From positions 310,001 to 374,000 of the forward strand of contig NZ_VITY01000003.1 in NCBI RefSeq assembly GCF_007993935.1: a stretch of DNA of 64,000 bases, read 5' to 3'. Source of the stretch: Bradyrhizobium macuxiense (GTDB taxonomy: Bacteria > Pseudomonadota > Alphaproteobacteria > Rhizobiales > Xanthobacteraceae). Positions 8,619 through 17,556 of the stretch are shown here, one piece after another (position 1 is the stretch's first letter; the number at the start of each line of letters is the position of its first letter). The notes below the pieces were generated by a model that did not search any database, was not told the origin of the DNA, and saw only the letters and a program-made list of their open reading frames with translations. Position numbers and translations under genes: made by a program.

Positions 8619-9773
8619 ATGTCAACAAAGAGTAATAAGTATTGGCTTGGGGGCGTGCTTGGCGGTGGTGGGAACCGCCTGGACGGGACAGGGACGGGTA
8701 AGGGGATCTTGGCGCCGGACAATCGGATTTTGCGGCGGGCTCGGGCCGAGCTCGCCTATTTCAGTGGTGCCTTCAGGTTGCGGGAACGCGAGGCCGGCGG
8801 CGCCGGAGTGATCCTGCGCTTCGCGCGCGTCCGTCCCGCTCAACGTGGCCGGTTCCAACCGCTGCAATCCCAGGAGATCACGCCGGCTTTCCTGGATCGC
8901 ACGATCCGCGGGCTGAAACGCTGGAAGTACGACATCGTCGGGATCGACGAGGCCTGCCGCCGCGCGGTGACCATGCCGGAGCGCCGCCGCTTTGCCTGCC
9001 TGAGCTTCGACGGTGCCAGCAAGGACATCGTCACACATGCCTATCCCGTGCTCGCCAGGCATGGCGTCCCGTTCACGCTCTATTTGCCGACCGCTTTTCC
9101 GGACGGCGTGGGAGCGGCGTGGTGGCTGGTGCTGGAGGACATCATCGCCCGCGAGGGCCGCATCAGCCTTGTCATCGATGGCAGGGAACGGCATTTCGTG
9201 GTCTCGGCCCTGTCGGACAAATACGAGCTGTTCGATTTCCTGTCCGGCTGGCTGCGCAAGCTGTCGCCGCCTGATCTGTCCTATGCGGTGAACGATCTCG
9301 CGCGGCGCTATTCGGCCGATGCTGCGCGATTGTCACGCAGCGCGTCGCTCGACTGGCAGGATATGGCGACGCTTGCCGCGGATCCGAACGTGACGTTCGG
9401 CAGCGCCACGGTGAACTACTCTGTTCTGTCGAGCCTCAGGGATGCGGACGCGCAGCGTGAGATGGCGATGGGAAAGGCCGTGGCCGAGAGCGCGCTGCGG
9501 CGGCCGGTCAGGCATTTCGCCTATCCCCTCGGCGACCGCGACGCGTTCGCCCGTCCGCATGTCGTGATGGCGGAGGAGGCTGGTTTTGCCAGCGCGGTGA
9601 CGACCATCTCCGGCATTGTCGAGGCACAGGGACGCACCAACCTCTATGCGCTGCCGCGGATCGCGTGGGACGGCCGCGTGCGCTCGCTGCGGATCTTGCG
9701 GGTGCTGCTGTCGGGCGTGATGTTCGCGCCGGTTCGGCCGACGCGGAGCGCACGGGAGCAGGGCGCGCTCTAA
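8619..9773 (+). CDS. polysaccharide deacetylase-like protein lacking the metal-binding motifs
   Basis: 384 residues from the ATG at 8619. The first 30 residues are Gly-rich and poorly protein-like, so a TTG at 8709, just after AAGGGG, is a credible alternative start. The NodB-type barrel is recognisable: CLSFDGASKD (127-136) stands where TFDDGxxD is expected, GSATVNYSVL (261-270) where GSHTxxHxxL is expected, and HFAYPLGDRDAF (299-310) matches the FAYPxG motif. The first Asp is kept, but the second Asp and both metal-binding His are replaced (G, A, Y). It is therefore probably not a metal-dependent deacetylase and may bind sugar chains or act differently. It pairs with the divergent CelD-like acetyltransferase. 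Confidence 0.78.
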   Translation: MSTKSNKYWLGGVLGGGGNRLDGTGTGKGILAPDNRILRRARAELAYFSGAFRLREREAGGAGVILRFARVRPAQRGRFQPLQSQEITPAFLDRTIRGLKRWKYDIVGIDEACRRAVTMPERRRFACLSFDGASKDIVTHAYPVLARHGVPFTLYLPTAFPDGVGAAWWLVLEDIIAREGRISLVIDGRERHFVVSALSDKYELFDFLSGWLRKLSPPDLSYAVNDLARRYSADAARLSRSASLDWQDMATLAADPNVTFGSATVNYSVLSSLRDADAQREMAMGKAVAESALRRPVRHFAYPLGDRDAFARPHVVMAEEAGFASAVTTISGIVEAQGRTNLYALPRIAWDGRVRSLRILRVLLSGVMFAPVRPTRSAREQGAL

Positions 9774-9979
9774 GCGCGATCGGGGCGCGACATCCAGGAC
9801 ACGATCGGCATCGCGGGCAGCACCCAGCCGAGCCCCGCGACGACGTAGAAGATCGCCTGGAGCAGGCCGGAATTGGCAAGCCACGGCGTTTGGGCGATCG
9901 TCATGCCGAGCAGAGACCACACCACGACCAGGATGAGCAGGAAGATGGTTCCGAGCAGTTTGCGGGTGCGTATCGCCAT
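9770..9979 (-). CDS. DUF2842 small inner-membrane protein
   Basis: 69 residues with two hydrophobic segments (GTIFLLILVVVWSLLGMTIA and the stretch beginning LLQAIFYVVAGLGWVLPAMP) joined by a short loop, and a basic start MAIRTRKLLG. Size, the leading RKLxGT motif and topology match DUF2842, a family confined to Alphaproteobacteria and of unknown function. Its last four bases overlap the stop of the convergent deacetylase-like gene. It is divergent from ctaA, with about 93 bases between the starts. Confidence 0.8.
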   Translation of the reverse strand: MAIRTRKLLGTIFLLILVVVWSLLGMTIAQTPWLANSGLLQAIFYVVAGLGWVLPAMPIVSWMSRPDRA

Positions 9980-10072
9980 GGCTTGTATGTGTAACTCGTG
10001 ATCTCAGCGGTGCTTGCGCCGCGGGCGCGGCGGACTATAAGGGGCCCGAAAATCCAATCAAGTCAGGGCGAA

Positions 10073-11158
10073 ATGGCCGGTATTTCCGCAAAGACATCGC
10101 AGCTCCGCGCCGTCAGGGTCTGGCTGATCGCGGTCGCCGGTCTGATCGCGCTGATGGTGCTGGTCGGCGGGGCCACGCGGCTCACCGAGTCCGGCCTGTC
10201 GATCGTCGAATGGAAGCCGGTGACCGGCGCGCTGCCGCCGCTGACCGAGACGCAGTGGAGCCAGGCCTTCGAGGGCTACCAGAAGATTCCGCAATATCGT
10301 GAGCTCAACGCCGGGATGACGCTCGCCGAGTTCAAGACGATCTTCTGGTGGGAGTGGAGCCACCGGCTGCTCGGCCGGGTGATCGGCGCCGCCTATCTGC
10401 TGCCGTTCCTGTATTTCCTGTGGCGCGGCGCGGTGAGCGGTGAGCTCGGCCGCCGGCTCTGGGTGATCTTCGGCCTCGGCGCGCTGCAGGGCGGCGTCGG
10501 CTGGTGGATGGTGGCGTCCGGCCTCTCGGAGCGTGTCGAGGTGTCGCAGTATCGGCTGGCGACGCATCTGGTGCTGGCGCTCCTGATCTTCGCGGCGATC
10601 GTCTGGACGTTGCGGCGCCTGACCGATCGTCCATCCGTGATCGCGCCGCTCAGGCTGAAGATCACGAGCGCGGTGCTGCTCGTGCTCACCTTCGTGCAGC
10701 TCTATTTCGGCGCGCTGGTCGCGGGCCTGCGCGCGGGCAGGGTTTACAACACCTGGCCTGACATCGACGGCGGATTTATCCCGTCGGCTGACCGGCTCTG
10801 GTTCGAAACGCCGTGGTGGCGCAATCTGTTCGACAACACGCTGACGGTGCAGCTCGAGCATCGCATGACCGCCTATCTGTTGTTCGCGCTGGCGATCGCG
10901 CATGCGATCGATGCCGTGCGCTCGCGCGCAGGCGGTGCCGTCATCGCGGGCGCCTGGTGGCTGGTCGCGGCCATCACGCTGCAGGCGACGCTCGGCATCC
11001 TGACACTGCTGCATCAGGTGCCGATCGATCTGGCGCTGACGCACCAGGCGGTCGCGATTGTCGTGCTGACGCTCGCGGTGTTGCAGGCCGAGCGCTTCGC
11101 GGCGCGCCGCACCGAGCGGGACCAGCCGACCCTCATTCCGGCCGGCCAGTCCGTTTGA
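10073..11158 (+). CDS. ctaA: heme A synthase (COX15/CtaA type 2)
   Basis: 361 residues from the ATG at 10073, behind CAGGGCG; the frame extends upstream to 9998 without a good site. Eight hydrophobic segments in two four-helix repeats. Heme-ligand histidines are in [10 protein letters not shown] and THLVLAL (first half) and [10 protein letters not shown] and THQAVAI (second half). The conserved [19 protein letters not shown] follows the first helix. The enzyme oxidises heme O to heme A for aa3-type cytochrome c oxidase in the inner membrane. The length and the LTESGLS motif put it with the alphaproteobacterial and mitochondrial COX15 form. It is convergent with nadC, only four bases away. Confidence 0.95.
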   Translation: MAGISAKTSQLRAVRVWLIAVAGLIALMVLVGGATRLTESGLSIVEWKPVTGALPPLTETQWSQAFEGYQKIPQYRELNAGMTLAEFKTIFWWEWSHRLLGRVIGAAYLLPFLYFLWRGAVSGELGRRLWVIFGLGALQGGVGWWMVASGLSERVEVSQYRLATHLVLALLIFAAIVWTLRRLTDRPSVIAPLRLKITSAVLLVLTFVQLYFGALVAGLRAGRVYNTWPDIDGGFIPSADRLWFETPWWRNLFDNTLTVQLEHRMTAYLLFALAIAHAIDAVRSRAGGAVIAGAWWLVAAITLQATLGILTLLHQVPIDLALTHQAVAIVVLTLAVLQAERFAARRTERDQPTLIPAGQSV

Positions 11159-11162
11159 TCGA

Positions 11163-12014
11163 TCAGGACAGATAGTCGAGCCCGATATCGAGCGCGGCGG
11201 AGCTGTGGGTGACCCAGCCGACCGAGATCAGGTCGACGCCGGTCGCGGCAATCGCCGCGGCGGTCGCCGCCGTGATGCGGCCAGAGGCTTCGGTGATCGC
11301 CTTGCCGCGCGCCATCTGGACCGCCTGGCCGAGCTGCTCGGTCGTCATGTTGTCGAGCAGCACCGCGTCGACCCCGAGCGCCAGCGCTTCCTCGAGCTGC
11401 GACAGCGTGTCGACTTCGACCTCGATCTTGACCAGATGACCGGCGTTGGCCTTGGCGCGCTCGATCGCGGTGCGGATGCCGCCGGCGAGCGCGATGTGGT
11501 TGTCCTTGATCAGCACGGCATCGTCGAGCCCGAAGCGGTGGTTGCCGCCGCCGCCGGCGCGCACCGCATATTTCTCCAGCGCCCGCAATCCCGGCGTGGT
11601 CTTGCGGGTGCAGACGATCTGCGCACTCGTGCCCGCGACGGCCTTGACCAGCGTGGCGGTCGCGGTGGCGACGCCGCTCAGATGGCAGAGGAAGTTGAGC
11701 GCGGTGCGCTCCGCGGTGAGCAGGCTGCGGGCCGGGCCGTCGATGATCGCGATCACCTGGTCGGGCTCGACCGGGCTGCCGTCGGGCCGCTCGGCGCGCA
11801 GCGCGACGGAAGGCGACACCGTCTGGAAGGCTGACCGCGCGACGTCGAGCCCGGCGATCACGCCAGGCTGTCGCGCCCGCATCACCAGCCGCGCCTGCTG
11901 GCCGGCCGGGACGATGGCATCTGCCGTGATATCGCCGGCGCGGCCGAGGTCCTCGCGCAGGGCGGTCTGCACGATCGGCTCATACAGCAGCGGCAACAGG
12001 GGATTGAGGGTCAT
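11163..12014 (-). CDS. nadC: nicotinate-nucleotide (quinolinate) pyrophosphorylase
   Basis: 283 residues. Quinolinate and PRPP give nicotinate mononucleotide, CO2 and PPi, the last step of de novo NAD synthesis before the shared pathway. Motifs: LREDLGRAGDITAD near the start, ERTALNFLCHLSGVAT (about 122), TRKTTPGLRALEKYAVRAGG (about 155) with the PRPP and quinolinate-binding Arg/Lys, then GNHRFGLDDAVLIKDNH, IEVEVDTLSQLEEAL and VDAVLLDNM. Third gene of nadA-nadB-nadC; its ATG overlaps the nadB stop by four bases, so translation is coupled. Confidence 0.97.
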   Translation of the reverse strand: MTLNPLLPLLYEPIVQTALREDLGRAGDITADAIVPAGQQARLVMRARQPGVIAGLDVARSAFQTVSPSVALRAERPDGSPVEPDQVIAIIDGPARSLLTAERTALNFLCHLSGVATATATLVKAVAGTSAQIVCTRKTTPGLRALEKYAVRAGGGGNHRFGLDDAVLIKDNHIALAGGIRTAIERAKANAGHLVKIEVEVDTLSQLEEALALGVDAVLLDNMTTEQLGQAVQMARGKAITEASGRITAATAAAIAATGVDLISVGWVTHSSAALDIGLDYLS

Positions 12015-13561
12015 GACAGGGCACTCCTGGCGAATGTGTTGGCTTCAACGATGTCGCGTGCGGCGGCGAGCGCCTCGGCACGGGTGAGGGAGGACGGCGC
12101 CGCCGACAAAGCGGTGTGCGGGAAATCGGTGCGGAAATGACCGCCGCGACTTTCCTCGCGCTGGATTGCCGCGACCGCGATCATCAAGCCGACCAGCGCT
12201 GCATCGGAAGCCGCGCCATGGCTGCGCACGAGTGGGTAGAGGCTCCGGATTGCGCGTGCGATGCCGTCGCGGTCGCGCAGCACGCCGAGCCCCTGCGTGA
12301 GGATCGGTCGCACGGCGGATGGATCGGAGGCCGGCGGCATCGTGTCGGCGCGCAGCATGGCGCGTGGACCTGCGCTCACGCCCTCGATGCTCTCGGCGAC
12401 CCAGCGTGCGCAGACGATTGCTTCCATCAGCGAGTTGCTGGCGAGTCGGTTGGCGCCGTGCAACCCGGTGCGCGCGGCCTCGCCGCAGGCCCACAGGCCC
12501 TGCACCGTGCTGCGGCCAAAGCCATCAACCGCGATGCCGCCCATGTGGTAGTGAACCGCCGGCCGGATCGGGATCGGATCACGAGCGGGATCGATGCCGG
12601 CCATCTTGCAGAATGCGCTGATCACGGGATAGCGCTGCGCAAAGTCTGCCCCCGGATGCTGGCGGGCATCGAGGAAGGTGCGATGCCCCGCGGCGCGGTG
12701 ACGCCACACCGCGCGCGCGACGATGTCGCGCGGCGCGAGCTCGGCCCCTCGCTGATCGGCCATGAAGCGTAGGCCGGTCTCGTCGATCAGGATCGCACCG
12801 TCGCCGCGGATCGCCTCGGTCAGCAGCGGCATCGGCCGCGACGGCCCGTCAAAGGCGGTCGGATGAAACTGGACGAATTCGATGTCCGACAATCTTGCGC
12901 CGGCATGGGCCGCGAGTGCGAGCCCCTGGCCGAAGCAGCCGCCCGGATTGGTGCTGTCGGCGAACAGTCCGCCGATGCCGCCGGTCGCGATCACGACGCG
13001 GTTGGTCGCGATCGTCAGCGCGCCGCGGTCGCTCGCCGCGAGCACGCCCCTGACTGCATTGTCCTCGACCAGCAGGCGGCGCGCCTCGACGCCTTCCAGC
13101 AAGGTGATCGACGGCGTCTGACGGACCGCGGCGATCAGCGCGCGCATGATCTCGCGGCCGGTGCCGTCGCCGGTGGCGTGCACGATGCGGTTGCGGCCAT
13201 GCGCGGCCTCGAGCCCGAGGCGCCAACTGCCGTCGGCGCGGCGGTCGAAGGCGACGCCGAGTTCGGCGAGATGCTCCACGGCGGCAGGCGCCGCGTGGAC
13301 GATCCGGGATGCTGCCGCCGCGTCGCAAAGGCCGGCGCCGGCCGCGAGCGTATCGGCGAGATGCAGGGCAGGGCTGTCATCCGCGCCGACCGGCGCGGCG
13401 AGGCCACCCTGCGCCCACATGCTGGAGGCTTCGGCGCCGAGCGGCGACTTCGACAGCAGTACGACCGGCTCGGGCGCGAGTTGAAGTGCGGTCATCAGCC
13501 CCGCGGCGCCGCCGCCGATGATAACAGGGCGGCCGTGGAGATCGGAGAGATCGATGCTCAT
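12011..13561 (-). CDS. nadB: L-aspartate oxidase
   Basis: 516 residues. Oxidises L-aspartate to iminoaspartate with FAD, feeding NadA. The FAD dinucleotide-binding motif [14 protein letters not shown] is at about 14-27. Succinate-dehydrogenase/fumarate-reductase-like family landmarks follow: [48 protein letters not shown], and [14 protein letters not shown] with [20 protein letters not shown]. Its ATG overlaps the nadA stop and its stop overlaps the nadC start (ATGA-type overlaps), so the three form one operon under the operators ahead of nadA. Confidence 0.97.
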   Translation of the reverse strand: MSIDLSDLHGRPVIIGGGAAGLMTALQLAPEPVVLLSKSPLGAEASSMWAQGGLAAPVGADDSPALHLADTLAAGAGLCDAAAASRIVHAAPAAVEHLAELGVAFDRRADGSWRLGLEAAHGRNRIVHATGDGTGREIMRALIAAVRQTPSITLLEGVEARRLLVEDNAVRGVLAASDRGALTIATNRVVIATGGIGGLFADSTNPGGCFGQGLALAAHAGARLSDIEFVQFHPTAFDGPSRPMPLLTEAIRGDGAILIDETGLRFMADQRGAELAPRDIVARAVWRHRAAGHRTFLDARQHPGADFAQRYPVISAFCKMAGIDPARDPIPIRPAVHYHMGGIAVDGFGRSTVQGLWACGEAARTGLHGANRLASNSLMEAIVCARWVAESIEGVSAGPRAMLRADTMPPASDPSAVRPILTQGLGVLRDRDGIARAIRSLYPLVRSHGAASDAALVGLMIAVAAIQREESRGGHFRTDFPHTALSAAPSSLTRAEALAAARDIVEANTFARSALS

Positions 13562-14544
13562 ATCGCCAGCATCCTTTCAACGCTCCGGCGCGCGCGCGCG
13601 GCGATCGCGGGGTTGATCGTGACCTCGTGCTGGTTGGTCTCCAGCGCGTGGCGGATGTTCTTCAGCGTGATCCGCTTCATGTGCGGGCAGAGATTGCAGG
13701 GACGGACGAAGTCGACATCGGGATTGCGCGCCGCGATGTTGTCGCTCATCGAGCATTCCGTCAGCAGCACGACGCGCGGCGGACGCTTGGTCTCGACGAA
13801 CGACTGCATCGCTGCGGTCGAACCTGCGAAGTCGGCTTCGGCGACGACCTCGGGCGGGCATTCCGGATGCGCCAGGACGGTGACGTCGGGATAATTCTCG
13901 CGCAGCTGGCGCACGTCATCGGCGGTGAACAGCTCGTGCACCTCGCAATGGCCCTTCCAGGCGATGATCTTCTTGCTGCTCTGCTTGGCGATGTTCTGCG
14001 CCAGATATTCATCCGGCAGCATGATGACGCGCTCGGCGTCGAGTGATTCCACCACCTTGAGCGCATTGCCCGACGTGCAGCAGATGTCGGACTCAGCCTT
14101 CACCGCGGTCGAGGTGTTGACGTAGGCGACCACAGGCGCATCCGGATAGCGCGCGCGCATCAGCCGCACGTCTTCCGCCGTGATGGAATCCGCCAGCGAG
14201 CAGCCTGCCTTGAGATCGGGGATCAGCACGGTCTTGGCTGGGTTCAGCAGCTTCGCCGTCTCGGCCATGAAGTGGACGCCCGCGAGCACGATGACGTCGG
14301 CGTCGACCTTGGTCGCTTCGCGCGCAAGCAGGAGACTGTCGCCGACGATATCGGCGACCCCGTGGAAGATCTCCGGCGTCTGATAATTGTGCGCGAGCAC
14401 CACCGCATTGCGGCGGCGTTTCAGCTCCAGGATCGCGTCGACGTCCTCGGCGAAGGTCGCCCATTCGAATGGCGGGATGACGCGTTTGACGCGCTCATAG
14501 AGCGGCGCGGTGCGGGTAAGCAGATCGGTATCGAGCAGGGCCAT
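13558..14544 (-). CDS. nadA: quinolinate synthase A
   Basis: 328 residues. Condenses iminoaspartate with dihydroxyacetone phosphate to quinolinate using a [4Fe-4S] cluster. The three cysteine-containing motifs are [17 protein letters not shown] and [14 protein letters not shown]; other family motifs are [11 protein letters not shown] and [14 protein letters not shown]. The length fits the short NadA class. The start ATG at 14544 directly abuts the inner operator, and its GGAG ribosome site lies within that operator's spacer, so a bound repressor would block promoter and leader together. Confidence 0.97.
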   Translation of the reverse strand: MALLDTDLLTRTAPLYERVKRVIPPFEWATFAEDVDAILELKRRRNAVVLAHNYQTPEIFHGVADIVGDSLLLAREATKVDADVIVLAGVHFMAETAKLLNPAKTVLIPDLKAGCSLADSITAEDVRLMRARYPDAPVVAYVNTSTAVKAESDICCTSGNALKVVESLDAERVIMLPDEYLAQNIAKQSSKKIIAWKGHCEVHELFTADDVRQLRENYPDVTVLAHPECPPEVVAEADFAGSTAAMQSFVETKRPPRVVLLTECSMSDNIAARNPDVDFVRPCNLCPHMKRITLKNIRHALETNQHEVTINPAIAARARRSVERMLAI

Positions 14545-14565
14545 TTATACTCTCCGTGAGCATAA
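14545..14565. promoter_or_regulatory. NadQ-type operator, site 1
   Basis: Inverted repeat TTATACT-N7-AGCATAA (6 of 7 arm bases pair) immediately before the nadA start codon. The 7-base spacer holds the nadA Shine-Dalgarno (GGAG on the minus strand). Same design as site 2, centres 27 bases apart. Known: the Nudix-like NadQ regulator of Rhizobiales acts on nadABC. Inferred: this is its site. Confidence 0.7.
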
Positions 14566-14570
14566 GATGG

Positions 14571-14593
14571 CTTATACTTATCCTGAGCATAAG
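14571..14593. promoter_or_regulatory. NadQ-type operator, site 2
   Basis: CTTATACT-N7-AGCATAAG, arms differing at one pair, lying just downstream of a TTGACA -35-like hexamer at 14602-14597. It covers the spacer and -10 region of the nadA promoter, which would make bound protein a repressor. Confidence 0.7.
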
Positions 14594-14602
14594 GCGTGTC
14601 AA
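14571..14602 (-). promoter_or_regulatory. putative nadABC promoter
   Basis: On the minus strand TTGACA (14602-14597) is a perfect -35. The -10 is less clear: GTATAA or AAGTAT about 17-19 bases on, inside operator site 2. The -35 overlaps the nadQ stop codon, so nadABC can be transcribed separately from nadQ as well as by read-through. Confidence 0.5.
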
Positions 14603-15555
14603 GTGCGCGAAAGCGGAAGCTTGGTGCCGGCGACAGCCCGTTCGGCCAATACGGCATGGCGGAAGCGGAACAGCTTGGCCGGCCGTCCGACGGTATCGGC
14701 GGCCATTGCACCAGTCTCTTCAACGAGTTCCTGCTGCTCGATGAGCCGGCGGAAGTTCTGCTTGTGGACCAGCCGGCCTGCGAGCGCCTCAACACTGCGT
14801 TGCAGTTGCAGCAGGGTGAACTCGGCCGGCATCAGCTCGAATACCACCGGACGGTATTTGATCTTGGCGCGCAACCGCGCGATTCCGGTCGCGAGGATGC
14901 GGCGGTGATCCGCCGTCATCGGCTTGCCTGGCACGACCGACGCTTCGCGGCCACGCGAATGGTTGGCTTCCGGTATCAGCGACGCCTCCCAGAGCAGCTC
15001 ATAGCGCTGCAACACCAGTTCTTCGTTCCAGTCGCGATCGTCGAGACCGAAGGTGATCGCGCAGCGCTGCCAGCGCTCGCGCTGCAGCGCCGGTGACGGC
15101 GCCGCCTTCGCCCATGCCTTCAGTTTCGGTGCGATCGACTTGGCAATGAAGCCCGGCGCACCGGCGCGATGATCTTCCCAGGGGAAGTAGTCATACCAGC
15201 CGGACCAATGCGCCTCGAAACCTTCACCGACCTCGTCCTCGCGGGTCAGGCCGAGATAGCTGATCGAGACGCTGTGCGGCGACCTGGCGTCGCCGGACCG
15301 GCCGCGGTCGGCGAAGGTGTAGAGCTGCTCGACATAGCCGAGCGGGTGGCCGGTCTGCGCCTCGACCCAGGCCCGCAGCGCGGTCTGCAGCGAGCGATGG
15401 GTGAACTCGAACGGGCCGCTCGGCAGCGCGGAGCCGCCGGCGATGGTCATGATATCAGGCGTGCCGTCGGTGACGGCGACCAGCACCGCGACGAGGTCGG
15501 CGGTGACGGCATTTCCCGAAGCCGGTGTGCTGGATTTCTGCGGCGATCTGGCCAC
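14599..15555 (-). CDS. nadQ: NadQ-like Nudix-related regulator of NAD biosynthesis
   Basis: 318 residues from the GTG at 15555, which has GGGA seven bases ahead; a longer frame to 15615 would overlap the gene before it. The N-terminal part (about 15-165) is a Nudix-like fold without a clear Nudix box (GSALPSGPFEFTHRSLQTAL, then YVEQLYTFADRGR). The C-terminal part is a winged-helix-like region (MPAEFTLLQLQRSVEAL, then NFRRLIEQQELVEETG) and ends FRFRHAVLAER. This matches the COG4111/NadQ group that controls nadABC in Rhizobiales. It sits directly upstream of nadA, with two candidate operators between. The effector is not deducible; Nudix-like regulators of this type usually sense an NAD-pathway nucleotide. 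Confidence 0.82.
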   Translation of the reverse strand: MARSPQKSSTPASGNAVTADLVAVLVAVTDGTPDIMTIAGGSALPSGPFEFTHRSLQTALRAWVEAQTGHPLGYVEQLYTFADRGRSGDARSPHSVSISYLGLTREDEVGEGFEAHWSGWYDYFPWEDHRAGAPGFIAKSIAPKLKAWAKAAPSPALQRERWQRCAITFGLDDRDWNEELVLQRYELLWEASLIPEANHSRGREASVVPGKPMTADHRRILATGIARLRAKIKYRPVVFELMPAEFTLLQLQRSVEALAGRLVHKQNFRRLIEQQELVEETGAMAADTVGRPAKLFRFRHAVLAERAVAGTKLPLSRT

Positions 15556-15569
15556 GCGATCGTCCCGGG

Positions 15570-15974
15570 CTAGCAGTAGCCGTAGACGCCGCAGGCGTAG
15601 GGCAGGCGGTCCCAATAGGTCACATAGGCGCCGCCGTAGTATGGGCCGAGATAGCTGTAGGAGCGGTGGTCGCCGTAATAGCCCGGCAGCGCCGCCGATC
15701 CCGGCAGCAGTGGTTCGCCGGGCGGGAACACGATGTACGGCTCTGAATTCAGCGGGATCACCACGGGCTCGACGACCACGAGCTGGCGGCCGCGTCGCAC
15801 ATAGGTCGGCCCTGTGATTGACGTGCGGTAGGCGTAGTGCCGGCGCGGCAGGCCCGCCGGCAGCTGGCGCGCAGCCTTCACGGTGGCGCTCTTCGGAGGG
15901 ACGGGGCCGTCGGCAGCATCAGCAGGCGACATCGCAAACAGTGCGATCGCGAGCGGCAATATCCAGCGCAGCAT
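15570..15974 (-). CDS. small secreted hypothetical protein
   Basis: 134 residues from the ATG at 15974 (GGGAG seven bases upstream); the TTG just before it is a less likely start. A signal peptide is clear (MLRWILPLAIALFAMSPADA, cleavage after ADA). The mature part is Tyr/Pro/Gly-rich (YYGDHRSYSYLGPYYGGAYV, then a Cys-x6-Cys end) and resembles short periplasmic or surface proteins of unknown function common in Bradyrhizobium. The two Cys close to the C-terminus could form a disulfide. It lies 14 bases upstream of nadQ on the same strand, so it may share a transcript, but nothing links it to NAD. Function unknown. Confidence 0.75.
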   Translation of the reverse strand: MLRWILPLAIALFAMSPADAADGPVPPKSATVKAARQLPAGLPRRHYAYRTSITGPTYVRRGRQLVVVEPVVIPLNSEPYIVFPPGEPLLPGSAALPGYYGDHRSYSYLGPYYGGAYVTYWDRLPYACGVYGYC

Positions 15975-16088
15975 CAATGGTCTCCCGAATCATCCGGAGC
16001 CTATCACTGCCACTTTAAGCCGGATTGAACGTTAACGAGAGGCCCGTCGGTATTAAGCGTTAACGGGGCACTCGCTTTGGGCAAGTTG

Positions 16089-16116
16089 CCGGAGCGGTGC
16101 GGTCGCGCCGCTCCGG
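16089..16116. other. stem-loop downstream of metY
   Basis: Perfect 9-base stem CCGGAGCGG / CCGCTCCGG with a 10-base loop, 15 bases past the metY stop. No U-tract follows on the metY strand, so if it helps end or stabilise the transcript it is not a classical intrinsic terminator. Confidence 0.45.
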
Positions 16117-16130
16117 AACCAGCCGCGCGA

Positions 16131-17411
16131 TCAGGCGCGCAGCGCCTGGTCGAGGTCGGCGATCAGGTCTTCCTTGTCCTCGATGCCGATCGAGAGCCGC
16201 ACCACCTCGGGCGCCGCGCCCGACTTCACCTTGGCGGCGTCGTCGAGCTGGCTGTGGGTGGTGGAGGCCGGGTGGATCACCAGCGAGCGGGTGTCGCCGA
16301 CATTGGCGAGATGCGAGAACAGCTTCAGGTTCGACACCAGGTTGACGCCCGCGTCGTAGCCGCCCTTGAGGCTGAAGGTGAACACCGCGCCGGCGCCCTT
16401 CGGCGCGTATTTGCGCTGCAGGGCGTTGTACCGATCGCCGGGCAGGCCGGCATAGTTGACCGCCGAGACGGCCGGGTGGGTGGAGAGGAATTCCGCCACC
16501 GCCTTGGCGTTGTCGCAATGCTTCTGCATGCGCAGCGGCAGCGTTTCGATGCCGGTCAGGATCATGAAGGCGTTGAACGGCGACAGCGCGGGACCGAGGT
16601 CGCGCAGGCCGAGCACGCGGCAGGCGATCGCGAAGGCGAAATTGCCGAACGTCTCCTGGATCCGGATGCCGTGATATTCGGGGCGCGGCTCGCTCAGCAT
16701 CGGATATTTGTTGTCCTTCGACCAGTCGAAGGTGCCCGCGTCGACGATGATGCCGCCGAGCGAGTTGCCGTGACCGCCGAGGAATTTGGTCAGGGAGTGC
16801 ACGACGATGTCGGCGCCATGGTCGATCGGCTTGATCAGATAGGGCGAGGCCAGCGTGTTGTCGACGATCAGCGGCACGCCGGCCTTGCGCGCAACGGCGG
16901 CGATCGCCTCGATGTCGGTGATGCTGCCGGCGGGATTGGCGATCGACTCGATGAAGATCGCCTTGGTGTGCGGCGTCACCGCGCGCTCAAAACTTTCGAT
17001 CTCGTCAGGATCGGCCCAGGCCACATTCCAGCCGAACGCCTTGAAGGCGTGGGTGAACTGGTTGATCGAGCCGCCATACAGCTTCCGCGCCGCAATGATC
17101 TCGTCGCCGGGCTTCAGGAGTTGCTGCAGCACGACGAGCTGTGCCGCGTGACCGGAGGCGACGGCGAGCGCCGCGGTGCCGCCTTCGAGGGCTGCGACGC
17201 GTTCCTCGAGCACGGCGTTGGTCGGGTTGCCGATGCGGGTATAGATGTTGCCGAATGCCTGCAGGCCGAACAACGAAGCCGCATGGTCGGCATCGTTGAA
17301 GACGAATGACGTGGTCTGGTAGATCGGCGTCGCCCGCGCGCCGGTTGTGGGATCAGGCTGTGCGCCGGCGTGCACGGCGAGGGTGGAAAATCCCGGAAGG
17401 CGATCGGTCAT
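16131..17411 (-). CDS. metY: O-acetylhomoserine sulfhydrylase (Cys/Met-metabolism PLP enzyme)
   Basis: 426 residues. Converts O-acetylhomoserine and sulfide to homocysteine with PLP. Landmarks: STLAVHAGAQPDPTTGARA at the start, YTRIGNPTNAVLEERVAALE (about 56), ASGHAAQLVVL, VDNTLASPYL, and the PLP lysine in SLTKFLGGHGNSLGG (about 208), followed by a C-terminal domain. The long insertion between DHGADIVVHS and the C-terminal half and the total length fit MetY rather than the shorter MetZ or MetB. No SAM-II riboswitch was recognised in the 145 bases before it. A Pro-poor upstream region has only a weak TTGACG -35-like match. Confidence 0.92.
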   Translation of the reverse strand: MTDRLPGFSTLAVHAGAQPDPTTGARATPIYQTTSFVFNDADHAASLFGLQAFGNIYTRIGNPTNAVLEERVAALEGGTAALAVASGHAAQLVVLQQLLKPGDEIIAARKLYGGSINQFTHAFKAFGWNVAWADPDEIESFERAVTPHTKAIFIESIANPAGSITDIEAIAAVARKAGVPLIVDNTLASPYLIKPIDHGADIVVHSLTKFLGGHGNSLGGIIVDAGTFDWSKDNKYPMLSEPRPEYHGIRIQETFGNFAFAIACRVLGLRDLGPALSPFNAFMILTGIETLPLRMQKHCDNAKAVAEFLSTHPAVSAVNYAGLPGDRYNALQRKYAPKGAGAVFTFSLKGGYDAGVNLVSNLKLFSHLANVGDTRSLVIHPASTTHSQLDDAAKVKSGAAPEVVRLSIGIEDKEDLIADLDQALRA

Positions 17412-17556
17412 TCTTTGTGTCCTGTTGTGGCCTGGTCGAAACGCGCGGCATGCTGATGGCGGCAGCGTCCGGCGTCAAGCGAGTTGGCGCGCCGTCGGTT
17501 TTGGGAGGGGCATCCCGGCTATACCGGACGATCGGAGCGATTATTCCGCCGAGCTG

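Noticed and set aside
17412..17556. SAM-II riboswitch ahead of metY
   Set aside because: Looked for because metY in Alphaproteobacteria often has one; the conserved pseudoknot bases are not there.
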